DNA of 64,000 nt from Gemmatimonadota bacterium (GCA_003220935.1 QHTT01000066.1:1-64000); one strand, 5' to 3'; counted from the stretch's first letter, positions 24,164 through 33,244 are shown. A program made the numbers and translations. The notes: generated by a model not told the origin, from the letters alone.

Positions 24164-24853
24164 TTATTGGGGCCACGGGGCGAGGCCCGCGTCGGGCGCA
24201 AGATCGAGCGTCTGAAAGCCCTCCGTCCCTAAGTGGGTGTCGGAGTGCCGCAGCACAGTGCCGGCGCCCCACGCAAATGCGGATGGGTCACCCAGCGCGC
24301 TCGCGGGAACGAACAGCTGGATCTCTGTTCCCACGATCGTGAACGTGACGGGCGTCACCAGCTCCGGTCCCCCTGACAGTACGGGTCTGCGGTCGAAGAG
24401 AAGTCCCTTGAACTGCGCTCCGTCCCATTCGACGTCGACGAAGAATTCCCAAGGTGCTGATTGGCCGCCCGAAAACGGCTCGCCCTGAGGGAACGTGGTA
24501 GGATTCGTGTCGAGCCCCCAGATCCAGACCTGGGTTCCGCCGAGACTGCCGGGATTCGATGGCACGACGCCGCCAACGTCCATCGTCAGGACGAATATTT
24601 TCCCTCGCTTGGTTACCTCGGCCCTGACGACGTCCAGGTAGTTGGGAACTTTGGCATCCGCCCCCGGACCGACATTGCTTTTCGTGTTCAGCGACGCATC
24701 CCCGAGGGGATCCGTGACGACGCTGGTCAGGGACGCTGCGTCGAAGGCTGGTCCGGGCTCGTCGCGGGGTGCCACGGGAACGTTCTGCTCTGTGCAGCTT
24801 GCCATCAGCGCGGCTCCAAGCACCAGGCCAGCCGCCTTCCGAATCGCGTTCAT
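24164..24853 (-). CDS. Lipoprotein, paralog of the one at 22753-23460
   Basis: 229 residues from ATG 24853 (GGAGG 5-6 bases upstream). Leader 'MNAIRKAAGLVLGAALMASC' is a lipoprotein signal related to 'MKPIR...' leaders nearby. Mature blocks: 'VTDPLGDASLNTKSNVG', 'DVVRAEVTKRGKIFVLTMDV', 'VWIWGLDTNPTTFPQG', 'LLFDRRPVLSGG', and the end 'LAPDAGLAPWPQ'. The family's conserved features are the V-R-A-E-[VI]-T-K strand and the D-R-R-P-[LV]-L turn. Probably a surface beta-sandwich domain. A fragment of a further copy lies at 25067-25145. Confidence 0.7.
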   Translation of the reverse strand: MNAIRKAAGLVLGAALMASCTEQNVPVAPRDEPGPAFDAASLTSVVTDPLGDASLNTKSNVGPGADAKVPNYLDVVRAEVTKRGKIFVLTMDVGGVVPSNPGSLGGTQVWIWGLDTNPTTFPQGEPFSGGQSAPWEFFVDVEWDGAQFKGLLFDRRPVLSGGPELVTPVTFTIVGTEIQLFVPASALGDPSAFAWGAGTVLRHSDTHLGTEGFQTLDLAPDAGLAPWPQ

Positions 24854-24924
24854 GGTTTCCTCCGCAAGAACGGTGATTGACACGAGCCTCTTCCTAGGAG
24901 CCACGGCGCCGGCCACAAGAAGCG

Positions 24925-25144
24925 CTCCTTACCGGGCTCCAGACACTCTTTGCGCCGCAACACTGGGCAGCAGCACGCACTCGTCCACGGCGAGCAGCAG
25001 CTGCCTGGCGTTGCGGATGTGCTGCGCGAGAGCCTCGCCTTGGCCGATGGTGAGCCGGGCCCGCACGGCCCAACCCACGGACCGAATCCCAAGCGATCAC
25101 AGTAGGATCCGTGTCGAGCCGCCAGATCCAGACGTCCGCGCCGA
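24925..25144 (-). pseudogene. Mosaic of gene fragments, including a piece of the lipoprotein family
   Basis: Between the 24853 start and the Cys-rich gene, the minus strand first encodes 'ADVWIWRLDTDPT', clearly matching 'VWIWGLDTNPTT' of the neighbouring lipoprotein, then loses frame. Further on, another frame reads 'ARLTIGQGEALAQHIRNARQ' followed by 'LLLAVDECVLLPSVAAQRV', which looks like a piece of an unrelated protein. No complete gene is present; this looks like recombinational debris. Confidence 0.4.
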
Positions 25145-25660
25145 TCAGTGAGGAACACAAAATTCATAGAAACAGAAGATGTGGCAGCTATCGTGGTTCG
25201 GGTCGCATTTGGGCAGCTGGGTCCGACAGTTCTTGCAGCAGCAAGAGTTGATGCACCCCGATGGCTGGGGGCATATGCCGGCCCCGGCGATGGAGCCGTA
25301 CAGCGCCGAGGCCAGGGCTGTGGGAACGATTGTCAGCGCGATCGTCTGCGCCGAGACGACGAGGAAGCGGCGGCGGTTCGCCGCCAAGTCGGGGCTGCCA
25401 GCGCAGGCTGTCTTCCCCAGGTTGCGGTAACCAGAGCCAACGCGTACCGCATAGGCAATGACATGGCCCGCGAATAACGTGGTAAAGGCCAGCGCCGGTA
25501 CAAGCGCCAGATTGGCCGCGAGCGAGCCGGGGACCAGGAGGGCGAGGGCGGCGAACCCAGCCCAGCTCGAAAGACTCAACATCAGCGACAGCCGGATACA
25601 CAACGCACAAGTGCCGAGCTTCGTGGCAATTAGGGTTCGAAGCAGAACGAGCGGTCGCAT
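25145..25660 (-). CDS. Membrane protein with Cys-rich C-terminal tail, unknown family
   Basis: 171 residues from ATG 25660 with GGAGG 5 bases upstream. Two to three hydrophobic segments ('LSSWAGFAALALLVPGSLAA', 'LVPALAFTTLFAGHVIAYAV', 'TIALTIVPTALASALYGSIA'), with 'NRRRFLVV' before the last. The final ~43 residues carry ten Cys: 'GICPQPSGCINSCCCKNC', then 'LPKCDPNHDSCHIFCFYEFC'. The tail could bind metal or form a disulfide knot; a propeptide-core arrangement like that of some Cys-rich peptide natural products cannot be excluded. Nothing nearby looks like a maturation enzyme, though a trypsin-like protease gene is directly upstream. Confidence 0.6.
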   Translation of the reverse strand: MRPLVLLRTLIATKLGTCALCIRLSLMLSLSSWAGFAALALLVPGSLAANLALVPALAFTTLFAGHVIAYAVRVGSGYRNLGKTACAGSPDLAANRRRFLVVSAQTIALTIVPTALASALYGSIAGAGICPQPSGCINSCCCKNCRTQLPKCDPNHDSCHIFCFYEFCVPH

Positions 25661-25695
25661 ATGATCCTCCACGAGGAGCAGTTCTGGCGTCGAGG

Positions 25696-26562
25696 CTATG
25701 GGCCGTGCGACGCGATGTTCGCTTGGATGAAGTTCACCACGCTCGCGAGATCCATTCGCTGTGTGGCGAAGTCACCGGTGCAATCCTGCTTCATGTTGCT
25801 GTTGAACTTGACGCGCAAACCATGAAGATCGGCGACGACGTATTCGACGTCGCCCGCCTGCAAGAGGATGGGCCCGCCGGAATCGCCCACGCACGGGCCG
25901 CCTGGGTCGCGCTCCATGTACAGGAAGTTCGCGTCGAGCGCCTGGAAGCCGACCCGGGCGATGCGCCGATCTCCGGTCAGGGCGAAGTTGTCCTCCGCTC
26001 CGAGCATTCCATAGCCGACGTCCCAAAAGGTGGAAGTCTGGAGCTCGGCGTTCTTAAAGGAGTCGAGGTACCCCGCCCGCGCGAGCGTTCCCGGCTGGAT
26101 GTCGTTTACCGGGCGGGAGAGGATCACAAGCGCGACGTCCGGGGTCCCGAACGGGGGCTCGAAGTCCGGATGGAACACGTATCCCGTGACCTCGCGCCAC
26201 GAACTCGGGTCCGTGACGTTTTGGGCGAAGCTGACGTGAATGAGAGACAAAGGCAGGGCATCCGCGGGATACCCGGTCGTCTGCGCCGCGAACGCGAAGC
26301 AATGTGCCGCCGTTTGAATGACCCAGCGGGAAAGCAACGTGCCCGAGCAGTACCAAGGCTGGTACTGCACCGGAAACCAGGAAGGACTGGGCGCATTGAG
26401 GATGATGGCGCCCACGTACGGATGGCCCGGGTCGATTTGACCGAGCGCAATCGCCGAGGGCTTGAGCGGCGCATCGCGTGACGCCGTCGGGGTCCGGTCG
26501 CTGCAACCCCCCATCAAGGCAGTCCCGAGTAACAGGTTGGCTGCAATTCGAATGGGTTTCAT
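25696..26562 (-). CDS. Trypsin-like (S1) serine protease lipoprotein
   Basis: 288 residues from ATG 26562 with GGAGG upstream. Leader 'MKPIRIAANLLLGTALMGGC' is a lipoprotein signal. Catalytic triad blocks are all present: His in 'QTAAHCFAF', Asp in 'TPDVALVILSRPV', and Ser in 'GPCVGDSGGPILL'. The S1 specificity pocket is not resolved from this reading. It should be an envelope-anchored endopeptidase. Its leader is nearly the same as those of the unrelated lipoproteins at 22753 and 24164. Confidence 0.85.
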   Translation of the reverse strand: MKPIRIAANLLLGTALMGGCSDRTPTASRDAPLKPSAIALGQIDPGHPYVGAIILNAPSPSWFPVQYQPWYCSGTLLSRWVIQTAAHCFAFAAQTTGYPADALPLSLIHVSFAQNVTDPSSWREVTGYVFHPDFEPPFGTPDVALVILSRPVNDIQPGTLARAGYLDSFKNAELQTSTFWDVGYGMLGAEDNFALTGDRRIARVGFQALDANFLYMERDPGGPCVGDSGGPILLQAGDVEYVVADLHGLRVKFNSNMKQDCTGDFATQRMDLASVVNFIQANIASHGP

Positions 26563-26610
26563 GATTTCCTCCGCATGCGTTTCATGACTCGCGTTCAAGA
26601 TGAACCCACC

Positions 26611-26969
26611 CTAGCTGTCCACGGTCAGCGTGCCGTCGATCTTATAGTTGGAATGGCCAAGCCATCCCCAGTTGCCCAAGTTCACGTGAACAGAGCCCTT
26701 CAGGGTCGCAGTGAAGGGGCCGGCGGGGTCGAACGTCCAGCTGTTGGAATTGTCGCCAACATGCGCGGTGAAGCCGTTTGCGTTGGCTGGGCGCACGCCA
26801 GAACCGCTTAAGTCATTACCCGGAGTGCACCAGACGTAAGCTCCGTAGCCGGAGATCACCGTGCCATTCTCAGTCCAGTCCCACGACGCGTTGATAGTGA
26901 TCCCTGGTTGGCCGCTGTGGCAGGTGAAACTCCACGTGTACGGCCGGTCGACAGCCGTGGTCGGTGCAT
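26611..26969 (-). pseudogene. 5'-truncated paralog of the small exported protein at 23509
   Basis: The mature domain is intact: 'APTTAVDRPYTWSFTC', 'ITINASWDWTENG', 'GVRPANANGFTAHVGD', 'WTFDPAGPFTATLKG', ending 'YKIDGTLTVDS'. Upstream in this frame there is no start codon before TAA. An ATG at 26969 with a good AGGGGGAGG site is present but in another frame, and no signal peptide is encoded. A deletion seems to have joined the start region to the mature part out of frame. Translation from GTG 26859 would drop the first strands. Confidence 0.55.
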
Positions 26970-27079
26970 GACGACCTCCCCCTGAACGTCCATCTCTATT
27001 GCGCGCCGCGAGTTAACTCGTTCTCAGCCGCTGCGGTGCGGTTCCGACCGCGTTCGCATTCGCAACAGCGGAAAACGGA

Positions 27080-27127
27080 GCTATGTTAGCGGCGCGCGGT
27101 GAGACCCCGGTTAGAAACCGGTCAAAC
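27080..27127 (+). promoter_or_regulatory. Conserved upstream motif of the BTAD-TPR regulator, copy 2
   Basis: GCTATGTTAG (27080-27089), then CCGGTT-AGA-AACCGG (27108-27122), a perfect 6-bp dyad, running into CCGGTCAAA. Element order and distance to the start match copy 1 at 18494-18541. Confidence 0.5.
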
Positions 27128-27129
27128 GA

Positions 27130-29938
27130 GTGCGTGCGGTGCTGCAACTCAGGACCTTCGGCGGATTGTCGATTGAAGCGAACGGCGCTCCTCTCACGGG
27201 AGCGGCCGTGCAGCGCAAGACGCTCGCCCTCCTCTCCCTCCTCGCCGCTGCGGGCAAGAATGGGGTGAGCCGGGACAAGCTGGTCGCCTACCTCTGGCCC
27301 GAGAGCGACGCCGAGCACAGCCGCAGTCTCCTCAAGCAAGCCTGCTACGCGCTGCGGCGCGATCTCCACGAGCCTGAGCTGTTCCTCGGCACGACGGAGC
27401 TGCGCTTCAATCCCGAGGCCATTACAAGCGACATGCAGGTCTTCGAAGAGGCTCTGCGGGTGGGCGATCGCTCTCGCGCGGTGGAGGTATACTGCGCGCC
27501 GTTCCTCGACGGCTTCTATCTGAATGAAGCGGAGGAGTTCGAACGCTGGGTGGAGGACAAGCGTGCGCGCTTGGCGGAGCAAGCACGCGACGCGCTCGAG
27601 TCGCTCGCGACCGCCGCAGCGGCGAGCGGCGATGCCCGCGCAGCCGTCGCATGGTGGCGCCGCCTGACCGCGCTCGATCCGTTGAACTCGCACGCGGCGG
27701 TGGGGCTCATGACCGCGCTCGCCGCGCTAGGCGAGCGGGGTGCGGCGATCGAGCACGGCCTCGCGCACGCCGCCTTCTTGCAGGCGGAGCTCCATGCAGC
27801 ACCTCCCAGCGCCGTGACCGAGCTCGTCGAGCGTCTGCGACACGGATCGGGTGACCTGGTGGTGAAGTCACGCGACCGACGAGCTGTGGCCGGGCCCGAA
27901 CCAGTGAAGCGCGAGACCCCGCCACGTCGGCGTCGCTCCGCACGTGCCGGCCTGATCACGGCGGGATCCCTGGTCCTCGTTGCAGCCGGAATTGCGGCGC
28001 TCAGCGTCGGAACGCACGGCTCCACCCCGGTCCTCGCCGTTGGCGCCATCCGCGACTACGCCGATACGGACGACGCCGCGCCGACAGTGGCCGAGATGCT
28101 CGCGACCAACCTCGCGCGCGTGCCCAGGTTGCACGTCCTCAGTACTGCGCGACTCTACGAGCTGCTCGGTTCTGTGAAGGGCCCCGCCCAGGAGAGTACG
28201 GAGATGACGCGGGTGGCGCGGGCGGCGCGAGCGAACCAGCTGCTGGAGGGCGCCTTGTATCGTCGTCCGGGGAACCGCCTACGGCTGGAGCTGCAACGGA
28301 TCGACGTGCAGAGCGGAGTGGTGCTGGGAGCGTACGCCGTCGAGGGCAAAGATGCGTTCGCGGTGACCGACTCCGCCACGGCTGCCCTGGCCGCCAGCTT
28401 CGGGGTGAGCGCCGATACCATCCGCGTAGCCGACGTCACGACGCGCTCGTTCGCCGCGTATCGGCTGTACGTCGCAGGACTCCGGGCCCTGTACCGGGAC
28501 GAGGACTCCCCGGGGGCGCTCCGAATGTTCGAGGCGGCGCTGGCCGAGGACTCGGGGTTCGCGATGGCCGCCTACTACGCTGGAGTGATCGACCCGATCC
28601 TCTCGGGGCCCGAGTCGCACCTGGCCCAGGCGGTGCGCTTGGCGGCGTACGCCTCCGACCGCGAGCGCTTGCTCATTCGCGCGGCTTGGGCGCGGGAAGC
28701 GATGGATCCAGGCGACCTGGCGATCGCCGAGACACTGGCCATCCGCTACCCGGCGGAGCCGGACGGCCACTACTTCGAGGGAATCGCGCGGCGGGCTGCG
28801 CGGGGCGACGGTGCGGTGCCGGGGTTGCGAGGCGTTGGCGAATATCGTGACCGCGTACGGAATGGCCGACTCCCTTCCGGCGGCGGAGCGCGCAGCGCGC
28901 GAGTTTCTGGTGCTGCAGCCCCGTTCAACCGGGGCGCGGCTAGCGCTCGCGGTGACGCTCGAGCACGCCGGCCGCTTCGACGAGGCACTCACCGCGTACG
29001 ACTCCGTCTTGCATCTGTCCCCAACTACGAGCGACAACATCTACTTCCGCGTACCGATGGCCACTCGCCGCGGCGACTTCGCTGAGGCTGACGCTCTGTT
29101 ACGCCCGAACCAACGGCACGCAACCCCGGCGCAGCAGTGGGGAGCGTGGTGGTGGAGATCGACCAGCTTTCGTTATCAAGGAAGACTGAGAGAGGCCCTC
29201 GCTATCGCTCGGGAGATGCGTGCAGTGGAGTACGACTCTGTCACCTCGCCACCCAGACCTCCGTACAACGCGAGCCTGATTAGGGGCGCGGTTCTGCTGG
29301 AGATGGGCCATGCGCGGGAGGCCGCCGCGCTGTTTGACTCGCTCGCCACGTTCTACGCCCGCGATCGCCTGGTGGGCGGTCGATACGCACGGTACCTCTG
29401 CTGGACCCTGACCCACCGCGCGAGCGCGCTCGCGGCTGCCGGGGACACGACCGTGCTCCAGCGTCTGGCGGACAGCCTCGAGGTGCTCGGCCCGCAGAGC
29501 TCGTACGGGCGGGACCGCCGGCTGCACCACCACGTGCGCGGCCTGCTCCTGCTCGCGCGGGGACGACCGGGGGAAGCAGCAGTGGAGTTCCGGGAGGCGG
29601 TGTTTTCCCCGACCTACGGCTACACCCGAACCAACCTCGAGCTAGCCCGCGCCCTGATGATAATCGGCCGGCCGCGCGATGCCGTGGCGGTTCTCCAGCC
29701 GGCCCTCCGCGGTCCCCTCGATGCGTCGAACCTGTATGTGACGCACACCGAGCTGCACGAAATGCTGGCCAGGGCCTTCGAGGCAGCCGGCGAAGGCGAT
29801 AGCGCGGTCGCCCACTACCGCTGGGTGGTCCACGCCTGGCGCCGTGCCGACCCCGAATTCCAGCCGCGACGTGACTTCGCCCAGCGACGGCTCGCGGCGC
29901 TGGAAGCGAGGCTCGGCCTCGCGCGATCGGATCCCTGA
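27130..29938 (+). pseudogene. BTAD-TPR transcriptional regulator broken by one frameshift
   Basis: A paralog of the 18550 gene. Frame 1 runs from GTG 27130 (or GTG 27139) through the winged helix ('LQLRTFGGLSIEANG', 'LVAYLWPESDAEHSRSLL'), the activation domain ('FLDGFYLNEAEEFERWVEDK'), a hydrophobic segment near residue 280, and 'MLATNLARVPRLHVLSTARL', up to 'ARRAARGDGAVPG' near 28820. The continuation, 'CEALANIVTAYGMADSLPAA' and the TPR half to 'ARLGLARSDP', is in another frame up to 29938. One indel around 28815-28830 joins them into a ~935-residue protein, the same size as the intact paralog. It may be a true pseudogene, a recoded gene or a sequence error. Confidence 0.8.
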
Positions 29939-30000
29939 CGCATTGAGGCTCCGAAGGCCCGCGCGTACCGCACGATTACGGAGCCACCGAGGCCGATCAC

Positions 30001-30324
30001 TCAGAGCTTCAGCAGCGCGATCACGGTTCCGAGCGTCCCCACCCAGAGCACGAGCGTGAGCCGAGCCAGCCGTCCCTCCGCCATGCCGATGCGGGCGAGA
30101 AGGCCCCGTTCGAGCCGTGCCAGCCCGGTCTGGATCTCAGTGCGGAGCTCAGCCGCCCGTTGCTCGAGCTTCGCGTCGAACCGGGCGAAATTGAGCTCGT
30201 TGAGATCTCGGAGCTCCTGCTTGTACGTGGCATCCACCGCGTTGAACCAGTTCACGAGCTCGTCAACGACCGCGTTTCCGAACTTGTCGTAGAATTGTTT
30301 CGACAGCTTCGCCGTGATCGGCAT
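30001..30324 (-). CDS. Coiled-coil protein with C-terminal membrane anchor
   Basis: 107 residues from ATG 30324. 'LSKQFYDKFGNAVVDELVNW' then 'FNAVDATYKQELRDLNEL' and 'NFARFDAKLEQRAAELRTEI' form a long amphipathic, heptad-like helix, followed by one membrane segment 'LTLVLWVGTLGTVIALLKL'. It resembles short tail-anchored coiled-coil proteins; function unknown. Monocistronic on the minus strand. Confidence 0.7.
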   Translation of the reverse strand: MPITAKLSKQFYDKFGNAVVDELVNWFNAVDATYKQELRDLNELNFARFDAKLEQRAAELRTEIQTGLARLERGLLARIGMAEGRLARLTLVLWVGTLGTVIALLKL

Positions 30325-30431
30325 GCAAAGTCCCCAGGTCAATCTCGGCGATACCATAACCTACGCTCGGCACGGGACGGGAATCAAATCCGTGCTGCCG
30401 GGGGCTTTTCCGCGCGATGAACGCGCTTTGC

Positions 30432-30449
30432 ACCGCCGTTCGCGGCGGT
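30432..30449 (-). terminator. Hairpin ACCGCCG-N4-CGGCGGT after the nickel/cobalt transporter gene
   Basis: A perfect 7-bp stem with a 4-base loop (TTCG on the plus strand) begins about 15 bases beyond the stop of the 30465 gene. This is a good factor-independent terminator stem but lacks a U-run. Confidence 0.5.
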
Positions 30450-30464
30450 TCACCAACTCATCTC

Positions 30465-31163
30465 TTAGAACCGCGACGCTACCCTCCCCGCCAGCACGAC
30501 CCCCACCAGCACGCTCGCCGCCGCCGAGCCGAGGTGCAGCAGCGTCGCCCATTTCGCCCCCTGCCCCGACGCGAGCCGCACCAACCCCGCGAGCGAGAAC
30601 GACACCAGCAGCATCCCGATCATCGTCCCGCTCGCGAACGCGACGAAGTAGGCGAGCTGCGCGGCGCGCGTCGGCGCCGCGGCGATGAGCAGGACGAGTA
30701 TTGCCGCGCTCCCGGCGAGCCCGTGCAGCAGCCCGAACCCGAGCGAGCGCCGCGCGTCACCCCGTGGGTGTTGATGCACGTGGGCCGCGCCGTGGGCGTG
30801 GCTGTGCAGATGGAGATGAGGGGCACCGTCACTGTGCGTGTGCACGTGCAGGTGCCAGCGCCCGCGCGCGTACCGCAGGAGCACGGATCCGCCGAGGCCG
30901 ATCAGGAGCAGCGCGACGAGGAAGTCGGCGGCTGGCCAGAGCCGGTCGGGCAGATGGAGCCCGAACAGCATGATCACCGCTACCACCACGCCGACACTCG
31001 CCGTGTGCCCGAGCGCCCATGCGAGCCCGAGCCGACAGGCATCGAGCAGGCGACCCTGTCGGGTGGCGAGCGTCGACACCGCAGCGAGGTGGTCGGGCTC
31101 GAACGCGTGACGGAATCCGAGCAGCAGGCCGAGGCCCGCGAGAGCGAGAAGGCTGGGACTCAT
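30465..31163 (-). CDS. Nickel/cobalt-type transporter (NiCoT/UreH-like) with His-rich loop
   Basis: 232 residues from ATG 31163 (a TTG at 31175 is also possible). The NiCoT signature HX4DH is at residues 19-25 ('RHAFEPDHLAAVST') in the first helix, and 'GFGLLHGLAGSAAILVLL' carries the second conserved region. Six hydrophobic segments. A central loop is packed with His ('HLHVHTHSDG', 'HLHLHSHAHGAAHVHQH'), typical for metal capture. Likely moves Ni2+ or Co2+ across the inner membrane. No urease or hydrogenase genes are in the window. Confidence 0.82.
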   Translation of the reverse strand: MSPSLLALAGLGLLLGFRHAFEPDHLAAVSTLATRQGRLLDACRLGLAWALGHTASVGVVVAVIMLFGLHLPDRLWPAADFLVALLLIGLGGSVLLRYARGRWHLHVHTHSDGAPHLHLHSHAHGAAHVHQHPRGDARRSLGFGLLHGLAGSAAILVLLIAAAPTRAAQLAYFVAFASGTMIGMLLVSFSLAGLVRLASGQGAKWATLLHLGSAAASVLVGVVLAGRVASRF

Positions 31164-31200
31164 GGCGGCCCGCAATTTAGCCTATTCTATATGAAGAAAC

Positions 31201-33066
31201 ATGGAACCCGGCCTGATCGCAGCTTCCGAACGGCGGGCGCTCGATGCGGTGCACGCGCGCTACGCTCCCGTGAACGACCGGGTCGCCGCCATCCTCGAAA
31301 ACATCCGCAGCGACTGCCGCCAGCTCGCCTCCGAAACCCGCAACCGCGGCAACGAGCGCCAGGTGGAGGAGTTCATCGCCCGGCTCTCCGCCGAGGTCGG
31401 CAACCGGGCCTACGAGGTCAGCCGCCGGGGGGGCCGGGAGCCCGTCGGCCCCGAGGACGCGCGCCGCTGGGAGGCCGCCTGCCGCCGCAACGACGCCCCG
31501 TGCGTCGTCATCGAGCGCCAGCGCCTTTCCGCGCTCGCGGTCCGTACGACCCGCTGGAACTACTTGTTCACCGTGCCGGGCGCGAGCGAGGACCGCGTCG
31601 TCCTGGTGGCGCACTACGACACCTGGCGCGGTCCCGGCGCGGACGACAACACGACCGGCGAAGAGATCCTCAAGCAGTACCTCCTCGCCGACTTGCGCGC
31701 CGGCCGCCGGCCCGCGCTGACCCACACCTACTTCATGGCCGGCTCCGAGGAGTGCGGGCTGGTCGGGCTCACGTCTCAGATCCTGCTCGCGCTCGGCCTG
31801 CAGGCCGCGAATCTGGCGCTCACGCAGCAGGACTGGCTGTACGGCGCCCTCGCGGTCGCGCTGGCACCGCTCGCCAGCTACCGCTTCGGCGTCTCGGGGT
31901 CGCGCGAGTACGTGAAGACACTCTCGGCCGACGAGCTGCGCCGCATCCGGGGGGTGGTGTCCATCGACTCGGTGGGCGACGGTCGGCTGTACATCCCCCG
32001 CGGCACGATGGGCGCAGACTTTCTGCATGTCTTGATTCCATTTGGAGACTACGACTCGATCAACGACCTGCTGGAGGAGGCAGCCCATCTGCACGGCATC
32101 AAGTACAACAACTTTCTCGCGGGCGGCACCACCGACCACGTGTCGTTCCTGGAGGTGAACAACGGGCTGTGGAGCCGGGCGCGCGATGTGGTGCGCCGCG
32201 CCGCCGCGCGCCTGACGGGCCGCCGCTACACGCCGCCGCTCCGCATCCCCGCCACCGCGCTCGTGGCGATGGTGCCCGGGAAGGCGTCGCCGATCGTGTT
32301 CGGGGGCAAGATTCACACGCCCCGCGACACGCCCGACCGGGTGTACCCCGAGCCGCTGCGCGAAACCCTCCTGATCCTCGATTATTTTTTTCACCGCCTC
32401 GAAGGAGGCACGCGCGTGGGCGAGCCGCGCTTCCTCGACGAGTTCCACTACGCGCGGCTGTACCGTGCGGGCGACGGACACCTCCTCGCGCTGAAGGATG
32501 CCGTCGAGCACAACCGTCGCAACGTGAACGGCGTGTACCGGGTGAAGGCAACGATCGACGGCGCGCGCGCCGTGGCCCACGTTCAAGAGATGGTGGGGTG
32601 GGGCGTGGAGACGCGGCTGCGCGACCAGGTCGCCGACACGTGCGCCCGGCTGGGCCTCTCCTGGGAACGGGAGCGCATCGCCCAGCTCGAGGTCATCGGG
32701 GACGGCACACGGCTGCACTTCGCCCGCAAGCTCGGGCCATGGCGGCGGCTCGCACAGCTCTACCACCGCGCTGTCGCCGCCTGCCAGGCGGTCGTGCGCC
32801 GCTTCATCTTCGTCACGTTCTTTGTGCTGGCGTACGTGCTGGCGCAGGCGTTCGGCTGGGCGTTCGACGTGGCGTTCGACCTGTCCCCGCGCTTCGCGAT
32901 CTGGGTCGCGAGCCACACCACCGTGACGCTGGTCGCAGTGGTGGTGACCGAGCTCGCGATCCTACTCTACCTGATGGCGCGGCGCATACCTACGTGGATA
33001 GACAACGGGTACAGGCACGAGAACAGGGCCGACAATTTGGGGAGTTTAAGACGCGTGCGGGAATAG
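31201..33066 (+). CDS. Membrane-anchored M28-family metallopeptidase-like protein
   Basis: 621 residues from ATG 31201. Zinc ligands of the M28 fold are visible: 'LVAHYDTW' (His ~138, Asp), 'GADDNTTGEEIL' (bridging Asp), 'MAGSEECGLVG' (Glu pair), and 'GGKIHTPRDTPDRV' (last His). A long C-terminal part (residues ~400-540) of unknown fold follows, then two membrane helices ('FIFVTFFVLAYVLAQAFGWA', 'VTLVAVVVTELAILLYLMA'). Probably an aminopeptidase attached to the inner membrane. No signal peptide is seen, so the catalytic domain may face the cytoplasm. Confidence 0.78.
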   Translation: MEPGLIAASERRALDAVHARYAPVNDRVAAILENIRSDCRQLASETRNRGNERQVEEFIARLSAEVGNRAYEVSRRGGREPVGPEDARRWEAACRRNDAPCVVIERQRLSALAVRTTRWNYLFTVPGASEDRVVLVAHYDTWRGPGADDNTTGEEILKQYLLADLRAGRRPALTHTYFMAGSEECGLVGLTSQILLALGLQAANLALTQQDWLYGALAVALAPLASYRFGVSGSREYVKTLSADELRRIRGVVSIDSVGDGRLYIPRGTMGADFLHVLIPFGDYDSINDLLEEAAHLHGIKYNNFLAGGTTDHVSFLEVNNGLWSRARDVVRRAAARLTGRRYTPPLRIPATALVAMVPGKASPIVFGGKIHTPRDTPDRVYPEPLRETLLILDYFFHRLEGGTRVGEPRFLDEFHYARLYRAGDGHLLALKDAVEHNRRNVNGVYRVKATIDGARAVAHVQEMVGWGVETRLRDQVADTCARLGLSWERERIAQLEVIGDGTRLHFARKLGPWRRLAQLYHRAVAACQAVVRRFIFVTFFVLAYVLAQAFGWAFDVAFDLSPRFAIWVASHTTVTLVAVVVTELAILLYLMARRIPTWIDNGYRHENRADNLGSLRRVRE

Positions 33067-33200
33067 ACGATGAGGGAGACGCCAAGGTGCCGAGACGCTG
33101 AGTGGATGTGAGGCGTAAGACGATAGGCGAGACCTATTTACTGACCCCTAGGATCCGCTCGGCGTATCTGCGACGCGGCGTCTTGCTTGCCGGCGCGTTC

Positions 33201-33238
33201 CCTGCAACAACCTTTTGACCCCTAAGCCCTATCAAATC
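33201..33238 (+). promoter_or_regulatory. Candidate ECF-type promoter ahead of the sigma-factor gene
   Basis: TGCAACAACCTTTT (33203-33216) resembles the AAC-containing -35 elements used by ECF sigma factors, with CCCTATCAA about 17 bases on as a possible -10. It lies immediately before ATG 33245. Autoregulation is common for such operons, but this match is by eye only. Confidence 0.35.
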
Positions 33239-33244
33239 GGGCAC

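Noticed and set aside
25145..25672. Cys-rich tail as a proven RiPP precursor
   Set aside because: No radical-SAM, lanthionine or leader-peptidase genes nearby; only the Cys pattern and a protease neighbour support the idea, so it is kept as an open question rather than a call.
15313..30000. Prophage or integrated element covering the exported-protein region
   Set aside because: No integrase, attachment repeats, terminase, capsid or transposase genes were found; the region looks like locally duplicated chromosomal genes.
30370..30410. tRNA T-arm-like segment (GGGAATCAAATCC) in the spacer before the coiled-coil gene
   Set aside because: No acceptor stem, D-arm or anticodon arm can be built around it within 90 bases.
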